Shown here: positions 1 to 5,769 of the stretch, in pieces
Position numbering within the stretch: position 1 is the stretch's first letter
Layout of the letters: every line of letters starts with the position of its first letter
Assembly (NCBI GenBank): GCA_038521775.1
Contig: JBCBKN010000302.1
Location: 1-6,014, forward strand
DNA length: 6,014 nt
Direction of reading: 5' to 3'
DNA from: J013 sp038521775
GTDB taxonomy: Bacteria; Pseudomonadota; Alphaproteobacteria; Rhodobacterales; Rhodobacteraceae
Position numbers and translations under genes: made by a program
The notes under the pieces: model-generated
What the model saw: the letters and a program-made list of their open reading frames with translations, nothing else
Databases searched by the model: none
Told to the model about the DNA's origin: nothing

Positions 1-129
1 CGGTTTGCCACGCCAGAGCGGCAGGCTGCGCGCATCGGGCCGCTGGGCCAGCTCTTCGGCCTGCCCACGAAGCTGGGCCGCGCGGTCGATCCGCTCTCCC
101 GCAAAGACGATCTCGCGTTCCAGATCCAT
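1..129 (-). CDS. nudC: NAD(H) diphosphatase NudC, N-terminal part only
   Basis: Forty-three codons are visible, from ATG at 129-127 to the window edge, where the frame is still open. The peptide contains a stretch of the type FAGERIDRAAQLRG followed by SLPLWRGKP at residues 35-43. I recognise this as the opening of alphaproteobacterial NADH pyrophosphatases, whose N-terminal rudimentary Nudix-like domain ends its first strands in a PLWRGKPL-type motif. The family splits NAD(H) into NMN(H) and AMP and can remove NAD caps from RNA. The catalytic Nudix box and any zinc cysteines would lie outside the window, so activity cannot be judged. The start is supported by an AAGGGGG ribosome-binding site at 135-141, five bases upstream. 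The frame stays open further upstream, but I found no in-frame ATG there up to about 228. It is transcribed divergently from ffs. The family call is from remembered similarity; a different Nudix hydrolase is the main alternative. Confidence 0.72.
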   Translation of the reverse strand, partial: MDLEREIVFAGERIDRAAQLRGQAEELAQRPDARSLPLWRGKP

Positions 130-236
130 CCCGACCCCCTTGATGCGCCGCGCAGACTGCCCGAGCGCGGGGCCAAGAGCAATGCCGGCCCATCCGCGCG
201 AAACATGCAGCCCGCCGGTCGGCCGATGCCCCGCGG

Positions 237-265
237 TTGCAGCTGACGCGCCCGGGCTCTATATC
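237..265 (+). promoter_or_regulatory. Likely sigma-70 promoter of ffs
   Basis: TTGCAG at 237-242 and TATATC at 260-265 are separated by 17 bases. The predicted start of transcription, around 270-272, agrees with the 5' end of the SRP RNA inferred independently from base pairing (about 269). A strong promoter is expected for an abundant stable RNA. The boxes each match the general consensus at four of six positions. Confidence 0.6.
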
Positions 266-268
266 ACA

Positions 269-369
269 GGGCGAGGGGTTGGTGCGGGCGAGCGCCTCGC
301 CAACCCGGTCAGGTCCGGAAGGAAGCAGCCGTAACGAGCCCCGTTCGGGTCGTGTCCAACCTCTCACCC
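269..369 (+). ncRNA. ffs: Signal recognition particle RNA, small (4.5S) type
   Basis: The hallmark apical SRP domain is present: GGTCAGGTCCGGAAGGAAGC begins at 307 and continues into AGCC. It carries the GGAA tetraloop and the asymmetric internal loop bound by the Ffh M domain. The ends pair: 269-282 (GGGCGAGGGGTTGG) is complementary to 356-369 (CCAACCTCTCACCC) over 14 positions with a single C-A mismatch and one G-U pair, which sets the boundaries to within a few bases. About 101 nt is normal for the short Gram-negative form without an Alu domain. With Ffh this RNA directs ribosomes making membrane proteins to FtsY at the inner membrane. No classical U-tract terminator follows. A short hairpin at 400-413 lacks a U run, so the 3' end is probably made by processing. 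Confidence 0.95.
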
Positions 370-520
370 CAGCGACAGGTCTGTTCCGGCCGGAATGGTC
401 AGGCCCGCGCCTGCCGGTCCCAAATCCGCAAGCGACATGTCCGTGAGGTCCGGGCTGGATGCGCGCAGGTGTCATCAGGCCGCGTGGCCGCAGCCTCATA
501 AGACCGGCGCAACCGCAGTC

Positions 521-700
521 TCAGAAGATGAACAGAAACCCCGAGGCGATCCACACGGTCAGCACGACGCTGATCAGAATGCGCGGCGCGCTGCGCCATC
601 CCCGACGGCGGCGCCGGCGCAACATCACCCGGCTTTCGGTCAATACGGAGCCACGCGTGTCATTCGCAGGCTGACTTACCAACACAGGACCACTCCGCAT
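521..700 (-). CDS. Possible small single-span membrane peptide, 59 residues
   Basis: I do not recognise this reading frame. From ATG at 700-698 it encodes 59 residues. The first half is polar, followed by a basic cluster (six consecutive Arg at about residues 28-33) and a hydrophobic C-terminal stretch, ILISVVLTVWIASGFLFIF (about 41-59). That is the layout of a tail-anchored or single-span peptide with its positive side in the cytoplasm. The second half has the strong G/C third-position bias of real genes here, whereas the first half does not, so translation might start at ATG (about residue 26) or at a nearby GTG. No good ribosome-binding site precedes either start. The inverted repeat CCGCATTTGCGG (695-706) covers the first ATG. 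A possible -10 element lies at 738-743. It stands alone between ffs and dnaX on the opposite strand. It could be a chance frame. Confidence 0.35.
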   Translation of the reverse strand: MRSGPVLVSQPANDTRGSVLTESRVMLRRRRRRGWRSAPRILISVVLTVWIASGFLFIF

Positions 701-716
701 TTGCGGCTCCACACGT

Positions 717-745
717 TTAACGAGAATCGCGTACAGGTTTATATG
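717..745 (+). promoter_or_regulatory. Candidate sigma-70 promoter upstream of dnaX
   Basis: TTAACG (717-722) and TATATG (740-745) are 17 bases apart, each matching consensus at four of six positions. They sit in the only clearly AT-rich patch between ffs and dnaX. Transcription would begin near 752, giving a leader of about 290 bases before the dnaX start. No other gene is evident downstream on this strand before dnaX. The match is moderate and untested. Confidence 0.35.
738..743 (-). promoter_or_regulatory. Candidate -10 element for the small minus-strand frame
   Basis: The minus strand reads TATAAA here, five of six matches to a -10 box. Transcription starting near 731 would give a leader of about 30 bases to the ATG at 700. 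No convincing -35 box lies at the right distance, so support is weak. It overlaps the plus-strand candidate promoter. Confidence 0.22.
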
Positions 746-1043
746 GATTACACAACCGGCGTTTCCAGGTCGATTCCAAGGCTGGATTGCGGCGGTATGG
801 CACAACTCTTGCAAAATGCCGGAATTTGCGGCGTATGCGGGCCAGATGCGCGCAAGTGCCCAAGAAAGCGGCAGGCCCGCAGCACCCCGACCGGCCGCCC
901 CATCGAAACCCCGAATCTCGGCCGCACGCGCTGCAAGGAGGCCCAGGGGAAGGCGCACGCGTCACGCAGCACGCGGCAGGCCAGCACGCATGGTGGACGT
1001 GGCCGGTGCCGCGCTTTAGGCTTGGTCGGCGCAAGGGGGGGCG
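746..1043. other. Non-coding leader region before dnaX
   Basis: About 300 bases without a convincing gene. It contains the sigma-54-like element at 798-813. Open frames on both strands here encode Arg/Pro/Ala-rich peptides without motifs or suitable ribosome-binding sites. An AAGGAGG sequence at 935-941 resembles a ribosome-binding site, but no ATG, GTG or TTG follows at a usable distance. The final bases hold the dnaX ribosome-binding site, AAGGGGGG at 1033-1040. Confidence 0.6.
798..813 (+). promoter_or_regulatory. Sigma-54 (RpoN) promoter-like -24/-12 element
   Basis: TGGCAC (798-803), five bases, then TTGCA (809-813) reproduces the RpoN consensus TGGCAC-N5-TTGC[A/T], including the required GG-N10-GC spacing (799-800 and 811-812). 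Transcription would start near 823-825 and run toward dnaX, about 220 bases away. RpoN promoters need an enhancer-binding ATPase. I found no obvious NtrC-like palindrome or IHF site upstream, which leaves the functional reading open. Confidence 0.4.
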
Positions 1044-3254
1044 ATGACCGACGCTGCCACATATCAGGTGCTGGCCCGAAAACACCGCCCGCAGGTCTTT
1101 GCCGATCTGGTCGGGCAGGAGGCCATGGTCCGCACCCTGACCAATGCCTTTGCCGCCGACCGCATCGCCCATGCCTTTGTGCTGACCGGGGTGCGCGGGG
1201 TGGGCAAGACCACCACCGCCCGGATCATCGCCCGGGGCCTCAATTGCGAGGGTCCCGATGGCAAGGGCGGGATCACCGTCTCGCCCTGCGGCGTCTGCGG
1301 CCCCTGCCGGGCCATCGCCGAGGGCCGCCATGTCGATGTGCTGGAGATGGATGCGGCCACCCACACCCAGGTCGACCGGATGCGCGAGCTTCTGGCCTCG
1401 GTGCCCTACCGGCCGGCCGAAAGCCGCATGAAGATCTACATCATCGACGAGGTGCATATGCTCAGCACCGCCTCGTTCAATGCGCTGCTCAAAACGCTGG
1501 AGGAACCGCCGGCGCATGTGAAATTCATCTTCGCGACCACCGAGATCCGCAAGGTGCCGGTCACCGTCCTGTCGCGCTGCCAGCGCTTCGATCTGCGCCG
1601 GATCGAGCCCGAGGTGATGACCGAATTCCTGACCGGCATTGCGCAGAAGGAAGGCGCCGAGATCGACCCCGATGCGCTGGCGCTGATCGTGCGGGCGGCC
1701 GAGGGCTCGGCCCGCGACGCGCTCTCGCTTCTCGACCAGGCGATCGCCCATGGCGCCGGGGCCACCGACCGCGAGGCGGTGCGCCAGATGCTGGGCCTTG
1801 CCGATCGCGGCCGGGTGCTCGACCTTTTTGAGCTGATCATGCGCGGCGAGGTGGCCGGCGCGCTGGCCGAGCTGTCGGCGCAATATGCCGCCGGGGCCGA
1901 CCCGGTGGCCGTGCTGCGCGATCTGGCCGAGGTCACGCATTGGATCTCGGTGATCAATGTCGCCCCGGATGCGGCCGAGGACCCCACCATCGCCCCGGAT
2001 GAACGCCGCCGCGGGCGTGAGCTGGCCGAGCGTCTGGCGATCCCGGCCCTGGCGCGCAGCTGGCAGATGCTGCTCAAGGCGCTTGAGGAGGTTGCCGCCG
2101 CGCCCAATGCGATGATGGCCGCCGAGATGGCGATCATCCGCCTCACCCATGTGGCCGATCTGCCCGCCCCGGCCGATCTGGTGCGGCGCCTGTCGCAGGC
2201 CGGCACGGGCACGGGCACGGGCGCCCCGCCGGGGCCGGCCGCCACGCCATCCGCGGCCACGCGGCCGGCACCAGCCCAGTCGGCGCAATCGGCCCCGTTG
2301 GCCGAACCAACCCCGTTGGGCCAGTCTGCCCAGTCGGTGCAATCGGCGCAATCGGCGCAATCGAGCCCGCCCGTGCAACCGAGCGTTGATCCGCCGCTGC
2401 AGGCCGGCGCGGCCGATCCCGAAAGGCCCATCTCTCAACCCATCTCTCAACCCATCTCTCAACCCATCTCTCAACCCATCTCTCAACTCGGTGCCCAGCC
2501 CGTCTCTCAACTCGGCGCCCAGCCGATCACGCAGCCGATCACGCAGCCGATCACGCAGCCGGGCGCCCAGCCCATCGTCCAGCCCGCCCTCCAGCCTGAC
2601 ATGCGGCCCGACGTGGAGCCCGACGTGGAGCCCGACGTGGAGCCAAAGCTGGACGGGCAAGCGGACCCGCGACACGACCCGTCACAAGACCCGCCACAAG
2701 ACCCCGGCCCAAGTTCAGGCCCAGGTTTAGGGCCAGACCTCGTGCCAGCACCCGCGCCGGATCGCGCGGCCCGGGCCCTTCCGCGCCGCTTCGAGGAGGC
2801 GGTCGACATGATCCGCGCCGCGCGCGACATGCGCCTGCTGCTGGATGTTGAGCGGCATCTGCGCCTGGTCTCCTACAGCCCCGGCCGCATCGCGTTTCAG
2901 CCCACGCCCGACGCCCCGCCCCGCCTGGCCAGCGATCTGGCCCACCGGCTCGGCGCGCTGACCGGCACGCGCTGGGCGGTCTCGATCGCGGCCACCGGCG
3001 GCGGTGCCACCCTGGCCGAGGCCCGTGACGCCGCCGCGCGCGACCTGCGCAGCCGCATGGCCGAGCACCCGCTGGTCGCCGCCGCGCTGGCCGCCTTTCC
3101 CGGCGCCGAGATCCGCGAGATCCGGCCCGCGCCCGGCACCGGCACGGCCCCCGATCCTGCCGCAGAGGCGGCCCAGGCACCGATTTACATTGATCCCGAA
3201 GACGCGCCGGACGATTGGGATCCCTTCGACATGATGCCCGGCGAAGAGGAGTGA
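1044..3254 (+). CDS. dnaX: DNA polymerase III clamp-loader subunit tau (gamma/tau)
   Basis: The 736-residue product is the ATPase subunit of the clamp loader, which opens the beta clamp and loads it on primed DNA; tau also ties polymerase cores to the helicase. Visible motifs are Walker A GVRGVGKT (49-56), a zinc module of Cys68, Cys82, Cys85 and Cys88, Walker B IIDEVHML (133-140), the arginine-finger SRC motif (177-179) and sensor 2 GSARDAL (221-227). The helical collar domain III runs to about 380. A low-complexity linker follows (about 385-575), with a Gly/Thr tract, QSA repeats and a long tetrapeptide array. The tau-specific C-terminal domain (about 576-695) contains RFEEAVDMIRAARDMRLL and the segment SYSPGRIAFQPTPDAP, ending in an acidic tail. 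The start has an AGGGGGG ribosome-binding site at 1034-1040. It is the first gene of the operon with ebfC three bases on. No E. coli-type A-rich frameshift site is present (longest A run is four). Unlike bacteria with gamma made by slippage, a short form here would need another mechanism. Confidence 0.97.
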   Translation: MTDAATYQVLARKHRPQVFADLVGQEAMVRTLTNAFAADRIAHAFVLTGVRGVGKTTTARIIARGLNCEGPDGKGGITVSPCGVCGPCRAIAEGRHVDVLEMDAATHTQVDRMRELLASVPYRPAESRMKIYIIDEVHMLSTASFNALLKTLEEPPAHVKFIFATTEIRKVPVTVLSRCQRFDLRRIEPEVMTEFLTGIAQKEGAEIDPDALALIVRAAEGSARDALSLLDQAIAHGAGATDREAVRQMLGLADRGRVLDLFELIMRGEVAGALAELSAQYAAGADPVAVLRDLAEVTHWISVINVAPDAAEDPTIAPDERRRGRELAERLAIPALARSWQMLLKALEEVAAAPNAMMAAEMAIIRLTHVADLPAPADLVRRLSQAGTGTGTGAPPGPAATPSAATRPAPAQSAQSAPLAEPTPLGQSAQSVQSAQSAQSSPPVQPSVDPPLQAGAADPERPISQPISQPISQPISQPISQLGAQPVSQLGAQPITQPITQPITQPGAQPIVQPALQPDMRPDVEPDVEPDVEPKLDGQADPRHDPSQDPPQDPGPSSGPGLGPDLVPAPAPDRAARALPRRFEEAVDMIRAARDMRLLLDVERHLRLVSYSPGRIAFQPTPDAPPRLASDLAHRLGALTGTRWAVSIAATGGGATLAEARDAAARDLRSRMAEHPLVAAALAAFPGAEIREIRPAPGTGTAPDPAAEAAQAPIYIDPEDAPDDWDPFDMMPGEEE
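2202..2219 (+). repeat. GGCACG hexamer repeat (Gly-Thr tract) in dnaX
   Basis: Three tandem copies of GGCACG encode Gly-Thr-Gly-Thr-Gly-Thr (residues 387-392), continuing into GAPPGPAA. The tract directly follows the end of the folded clamp-loader core and begins the flexible linker. Confidence 0.85.
2331..2366 (+). repeat. 9-base tandem repeat (Gln-Ser-Ala) in dnaX
   Basis: Four in-frame 9-base units, CAGTCGGTG, CAATCGGCG, CAATCGGCG and CAATCGAGC, encode QSV-QSA-QSA-QSS (residues 430-441). A related QSAQSA stretch lies shortly upstream (about 412-417). The middle two units are identical at DNA level, which points to replication slippage in the linker. Confidence 0.85.
2427..2654 (+). repeat. 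12-base tandem array encoding 19 tetrapeptides in the DnaX linker
   Basis: Nineteen consecutive in-frame 12-base units cover residues 462-537, nearly all starting with a CCN or CTC codon. The first five are identical (CCCATCTCTCAA, Pro-Ile-Ser-Gln). Mixed LGAQ and PVSQ units follow, then three identical CCGATCACGCAG (PITQ), then PGAQ, PIVQ, PALQ and PDMR. Three identical CCCGACGTGGAG (PDVE) and one PKLD close the array. Three separate blocks of perfect DNA copies indicate repeated local duplication. Period 12 keeps the frame, so copy number can vary without breaking the protein. The composition shifts from uncharged to acidic along the array. Confidence 0.93.
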
Positions 3255-3257
3255 CAG

Positions 3258-3602
3258 ATGCTCAAGGGTCTTGGCGGCCTTGGCGACATGGCCAAGCTGA
3301 TGAAACAGGCGCAGGAGATGCAGGCCAAGATGGCCGAAGTGCAGGAGCGGCTGGAGGCCATGGAGGTCGAGGGCAGCGCCGGCGCCGGCATGGTCCGCGC
3401 CTGGGTCTCGGCCAAGGGCGGGGTCAAGCGGGTGTCCATCGACCCGTCGCTCTTCTCGCAGGAAGACCGCGAGGTGGTCGAGGATCTCGTCGTCGCCGCG
3501 CTGCGCGAGGCGCAGGAAAAGGCGAGTGAGGCGGCGGCGGCCGAAATGGCCCAGGTGACCGAGGGCATGCCGATGCCCCCCGGCATGAAGCTGCCCTTCT
3601 GA
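3258..3602 (+). CDS. ebfC: YbaB/EbfC family nucleoid-associated DNA-binding protein
   Basis: The 114-residue product has the normal length and architecture of the YbaB/EbfC family. An N-terminal helix rich in Met, Lys, Gln and Glu (about 9-37) is followed by a glycine-containing beta region, GMVRAWVSAKGGVKRVSIDP (44-63), then a long helix REVVEDLVVAALREAQEKA (71-89). It ends in the family's typical Pro/Met-rich tail GMPMPPGMKLPF. Family members form homodimers that bind DNA and contribute to nucleoid organisation or gene regulation; the exact role is unclear in most species. The start ATG lies three bases after the dnaX stop. Its ribosome-binding site, GAAGAGGAG (3243-3251), is inside the last dnaX codons, implying translational coupling. 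The dnaX-ebfC-recR order is widely conserved in bacteria, which strengthens the call. Nothing looks broken. Confidence 0.95.
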   Translation: MLKGLGGLGDMAKLMKQAQEMQAKMAEVQERLEAMEVEGSAGAGMVRAWVSAKGGVKRVSIDPSLFSQEDREVVEDLVVAALREAQEKASEAAAAEMAQVTEGMPMPPGMKLPF

Positions 3603-3614
3603 GGATCCGCCCCC

Positions 3615-4220
3615 GTGCAGGGCAGCGCCGGCTCGGATCTCGAGCGTCTGATCGAGCTGATGGCCCGGCTGCCGGGGCTGGGGCCACGCTCGGCCCGGCG
3701 CGCCGTGCTGGCCATGGTCAAGCGCCGCCAGCTTCTGATGGACCCGCTGGCCCGCATGCTGACCGAGGTTGCCCAGACCGTGCGCGAATGCCCGATCTGC
3801 GGCAATCTGACCACCGGCGATATCTGCGACATCTGCGCCGACCCGCGCCGCGATCAGGCCACGCTTTGCGTGGTTGAGGATGTCGCCGATCTCTGGGCCA
3901 TGGAGCGGGGCGCCATCTTCCGCGGCCGCTATCACGTGCTGGGCGGGGTGCTCTCGGCGCTCGACGGGGTCGGGCCCGAGGAGCTGGGCATCCCCCGGCT
4001 TGCCACGCGCATTGCCAGCGAGGGCACGTGCGAGGTGATCCTGGCGCTGAACGCAACCGTCGAGGGCCAGACCACCGCCCATTATCTGGCCGAGGCGCTG
4101 GCCCCGACCGGGGTGAAGCTCACCAGCCTCGCGCAGGGCGTGCCGATGGGGGGCGAGCTCGACTACCTCGACGATGGCACCATTGCCGCGGCCTTGCGGG
4201 CGCGCCGGCCGGTCGCCTGA
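3615..4220 (+). CDS. recR: Recombination mediator protein RecR
   Basis: The 201-residue product is full length for RecR, the ring-forming partner of RecF and RecO that helps load RecA at single-strand gaps. A helix-hairpin-helix region contains LMARLPGLGPRSARRAV (15-31). A four-cysteine zinc finger is formed by Cys59, Cys62, Cys71 and Cys74 (CPIC and CDIC pairs). The Toprim domain starts around LCVVEDVADLWAMER (84-98) and includes GRYHVLGG (104-111) and LALNATVEGQTTAHYL (143-158). The C-terminal motif is GVPMGGELDYLDDGTI (175-190). The start is GTG at 3615, twelve bases after the ebfC stop, with TGAGGA (3600-3605) overlapping that stop as ribosome-binding site. The next in-frame ATG (codon 16) would cut into the HhH region, so GTG is preferred. 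It is the last gene of the operon; no U-tract hairpin is visible downstream. Confidence 0.97.
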   Translation: MQGSAGSDLERLIELMARLPGLGPRSARRAVLAMVKRRQLLMDPLARMLTEVAQTVRECPICGNLTTGDICDICADPRRDQATLCVVEDVADLWAMERGAIFRGRYHVLGGVLSALDGVGPEELGIPRLATRIASEGTCEVILALNATVEGQTTAHYLAEALAPTGVKLTSLAQGVPMGGELDYLDDGTIAAALRARRPVA

Positions 4221-4294
4221 AACTCTCTGGATTTGTTAACCTATTTCCTAAAACTCACATGAATTTCGCCGCGTCTCGGGGTATACACTCCCCA

Positions 4295-4352
4295 GATCGG
4301 CGGCGCTGCGGGGTGTTGCGTAGGCTGGGGGCTGAGGCGCGGCCCGCCGATC
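4295..4352. repeat. Long-loop inverted repeat between recR and the EamA gene
   Basis: GATCGGCGG (4295-4303) and CCGCCGATC (4344-4352) are perfect 9-base inverted copies separated by 40 G-rich bases. The arms lie in the 183-base gap between the convergent ends of recR and the transporter gene, the usual place for a bidirectional terminator. Neither strand shows a U run at the arm edge, and the loop is long, so intrinsic termination is not clear. A 9-base direct repeat, TTCAGCGAT, follows at 4368-4376 and 4386-4394. Confidence 0.5.
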
Positions 4353-4403
4353 GACACGCCCCATGTTTTCAGCGATCCTCACAGCTTCAGCGATAACGGG
4401 TGC

Positions 4404-5417
4404 TCAGGCGCCCGGGCCGGGATCGGCCACCGGTTCGCGCGGCTTTCGGCGCAGCAGCGCCTCGCGCTGGGCAATGTAGATCGCCGCACCGACAATGATC
4501 GCCGCGCCGAGCAGCGTGCCAGCATCCGGGGTCTCGGCGTAAAGCACATAGCCCGCCACCCCCAGGATCACCAGCCGCAGATAGGTGATCGGGCCGATCA
4601 CCGCCGCCTCGCCATGCCGATAGGCCTGAATGTCGGCCAACCCGCGCGCACCGCCGAACACCACCACCCCCAGCACCGCCGCCCAGATCCAGCCCGTCTG
4701 CGGCAGCGACCAGACCGGCAGCGCCACGGGCAGCGTGACCGCAACGCTGATCGCGGTGGCGGTCAGAAAGGTGGAGAACGCGCCATCGGCATTGGCCAGG
4801 TTGCGCGACAGGCTCAGCGCCAGCGCAAAGGTCATCGCCGAGCCCAGGGCCGACAGCATCGCAAGATCGGGCAGGGCCGCGCCCGGGCGCAGAATGATCA
4901 GCGTGCCGACAAACCCCACCGCCACCGCCGCCCAGCGCCGCGGGCCCACCCGCTCACCCTGCAGCGGCCCGGCCAGGATGGTGGCAAAGATCGGCGCGGT
5001 CAGAAACAGCGTCACCGCGACCGCGATGGGCAGTTTCGAGACCGCAAAAAACCCCATGATCAGCGAGACGGAAATCAGAAGCCCGCGCAAAAGATGCAGC
5101 CGGGGGCTGGAGATGCGCAGCCCGCCGCGCAGCATGGGAAAGGCCGCCAGGAGGAGCACGAGCGTCAGGGCGGAACGCAGAAACACCACCATCCGGCTGT
5201 CCAACCCGGCCGTCGCCTCGCGCACGGTCAACAGCATGCCGCTCGCCATCAGGGCCGAAAACAGCATCCAGGCAGCGCCGCGCAGATTGTCGCGCCCGGC
5301 GGGCGTGTCCCGCGCGGCAGGCTCCGCCGATGCCGTGGCCGATGCCCTGTCTGATGTCGATTCTGTGGCCGCAGGTGGTCCGGCGGTCTGGGATGCGGGT
5401 TTGGAGAGGCCGGCCAT
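4404..5417 (-). CDS. EamA/DMT-superfamily inner-membrane transporter
   Basis: The 337-residue product has about ten hydrophobic segments arranged as two five-helix halves, the EamA (DMT) layout. The spans are roughly 48-66, 75-95, 107-125, 130-150, 158-175, 183-205, 213-235, 243-260, 272-292 and 299-317. Typical motifs are FLRSALTLVLLL at 79-90, PIAVAVTLFLTAPIFATIL after helix 3, GERVGPRRWAAVAVGFVGTLIILRP closing the first half, and GPITYLRLVILGVAGYVLYAETPD in the second. Relatives export metabolites or amino acids; the substrate cannot be read from sequence. The start ATG at 5417 has GGAGGGGG directly upstream. The first 45 residues are an unusual polar tail rich in Ala, Ser, Thr and Pro. 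The frame stays open upstream to about 5711, but that part looks non-coding. A weak -35-like TTGACC (5447-5452, minus) lacks a good -10 partner. The gene is convergent with recR. Confidence 0.93.
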   Translation of the reverse strand: MAGLSKPASQTAGPPAATESTSDRASATASAEPAARDTPAGRDNLRGAAWMLFSALMASGMLLTVREATAGLDSRMVVFLRSALTLVLLLAAFPMLRGGLRISSPRLHLLRGLLISVSLIMGFFAVSKLPIAVAVTLFLTAPIFATILAGPLQGERVGPRRWAAVAVGFVGTLIILRPGAALPDLAMLSALGSAMTFALALSLSRNLANADGAFSTFLTATAISVAVTLPVALPVWSLPQTGWIWAAVLGVVVFGGARGLADIQAYRHGEAAVIGPITYLRLVILGVAGYVLYAETPDAGTLLGAAIIVGAAIYIAQREALLRRKPREPVADPGPGA

Positions 5418-5735
5418 GCCCCCTCCATCTGCCGCGCAACCGGGCAGGTCAAGCGAAACCGCCGCAGGGCCGGGGAGGGATCGCCGCCAGAGAGGCGCTT
5501 GCGGACCCGGTTCGGGGCCTGCCGCTCCCTCCCGGTCTGCCCAAAACGGCAGGTGACCCCTTGCCGGCCCCAGCGCGCCCGCGCCCGGCCCCATGGTCTG
5601 CGCGCGGCGCGGGGCAGCGCCTGGCCCGCCATTCGCAGCAGCGGCGCGGCGTTTGCGCGGCCGGACCGGCCCGTCGCCCGGCGCGTCCGCTGCCACGGCA
5701 TGTCGGCGCACCCGCGAAGCTCGCCCGGCAGCGGA
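5418..5735. other. Apparent non-coding spacer between divergent genes
   Basis: No convincing gene. Open frames run through on both strands, as expected at this GC content, but encode Arg/Pro/Ala/Gly-rich peptides without motifs. A small perfect hairpin, CTGCC-CAAAAC-GGCAG, lies at 5537-5552, without a following T run. The region separates the minus-strand transporter from the plus-strand secreted-protein gene and should contain promoters for both. Only the one at 5736-5763 is reasonably clear. Confidence 0.5.
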
Positions 5736-5763
5736 TTGCCAAACCCCGGCCAGTGGCTATGGT
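5736..5763 (+). promoter_or_regulatory. Candidate promoter giving a leaderless transcript
   Basis: TTGCCA (5736-5741) and TATGGT (5758-5763) are 16 bases apart. A start seven bases past the -10 box falls on the A of the ATG at 5770, and no ribosome-binding site precedes that ATG. Leaderless mRNAs are common in alphaproteobacteria, so the two observations support each other. Confidence 0.42.
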
Positions 5764-5769
5764 GCCGCC

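Noticed and set aside
384..413. Palindrome TTCCGGCCGGAA (384-395) and hairpin CAGGC-CCGC-GCCTG (400-413) as an ffs terminator
   Set aside because: No T run follows either element, and a perfect palindrome has no loop. They may help processing or Rho-dependent ending, but an intrinsic terminator cannot be supported.
816..1019. A 67-codon plus-strand frame just downstream of the sigma-54-like element
   Set aside because: The ATG lies upstream of the start site that element would use, there is no ribosome-binding site, and the product is low-complexity Arg/Ala/Pro.
1824..1829. T5 run in CTT-TTT as a frameshift site in dnaX
   Set aside because: It does not fit the X-XXY-YYZ heptamer in frame and lies inside the conserved clamp-loader core, where a truncated product would be non-functional.
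395..1831. A 478-codon plus-strand open frame spanning the dnaX leader and overlapping dnaX
   Set aside because: Its second half is a frame-shifted reading of the dnaX ATPase domain, and its first half is Arg/Pro-rich with no motif or ribosome-binding site.
717..2675. A 652-codon open frame on the minus strand, including repeated RLRD/LRDG motifs
   Set aside because: It is antisense to dnaX. The long frame follows from GC-rich codons on the sense strand, and its repeats are the mirror of the 12-base array. The product has no recognisable domain, while dnaX is unambiguous.
2727..4082. A 451-codon open frame on the minus strand
   Set aside because: It lies opposite the dnaX end, ebfC and recR, all with clear family motifs. 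The translation is His/Gly/Arg-rich and motif-free, typical of a GC-rich shadow frame.
4236..4264. Possible plus-strand promoter TTAACC-N17-ATGAAT and a 45-codon frame from ATG at 4259
   Set aside because: The -10 box matches at only three of six positions. The frame has no ribosome-binding site and reads as an Arg-rich peptide without features.
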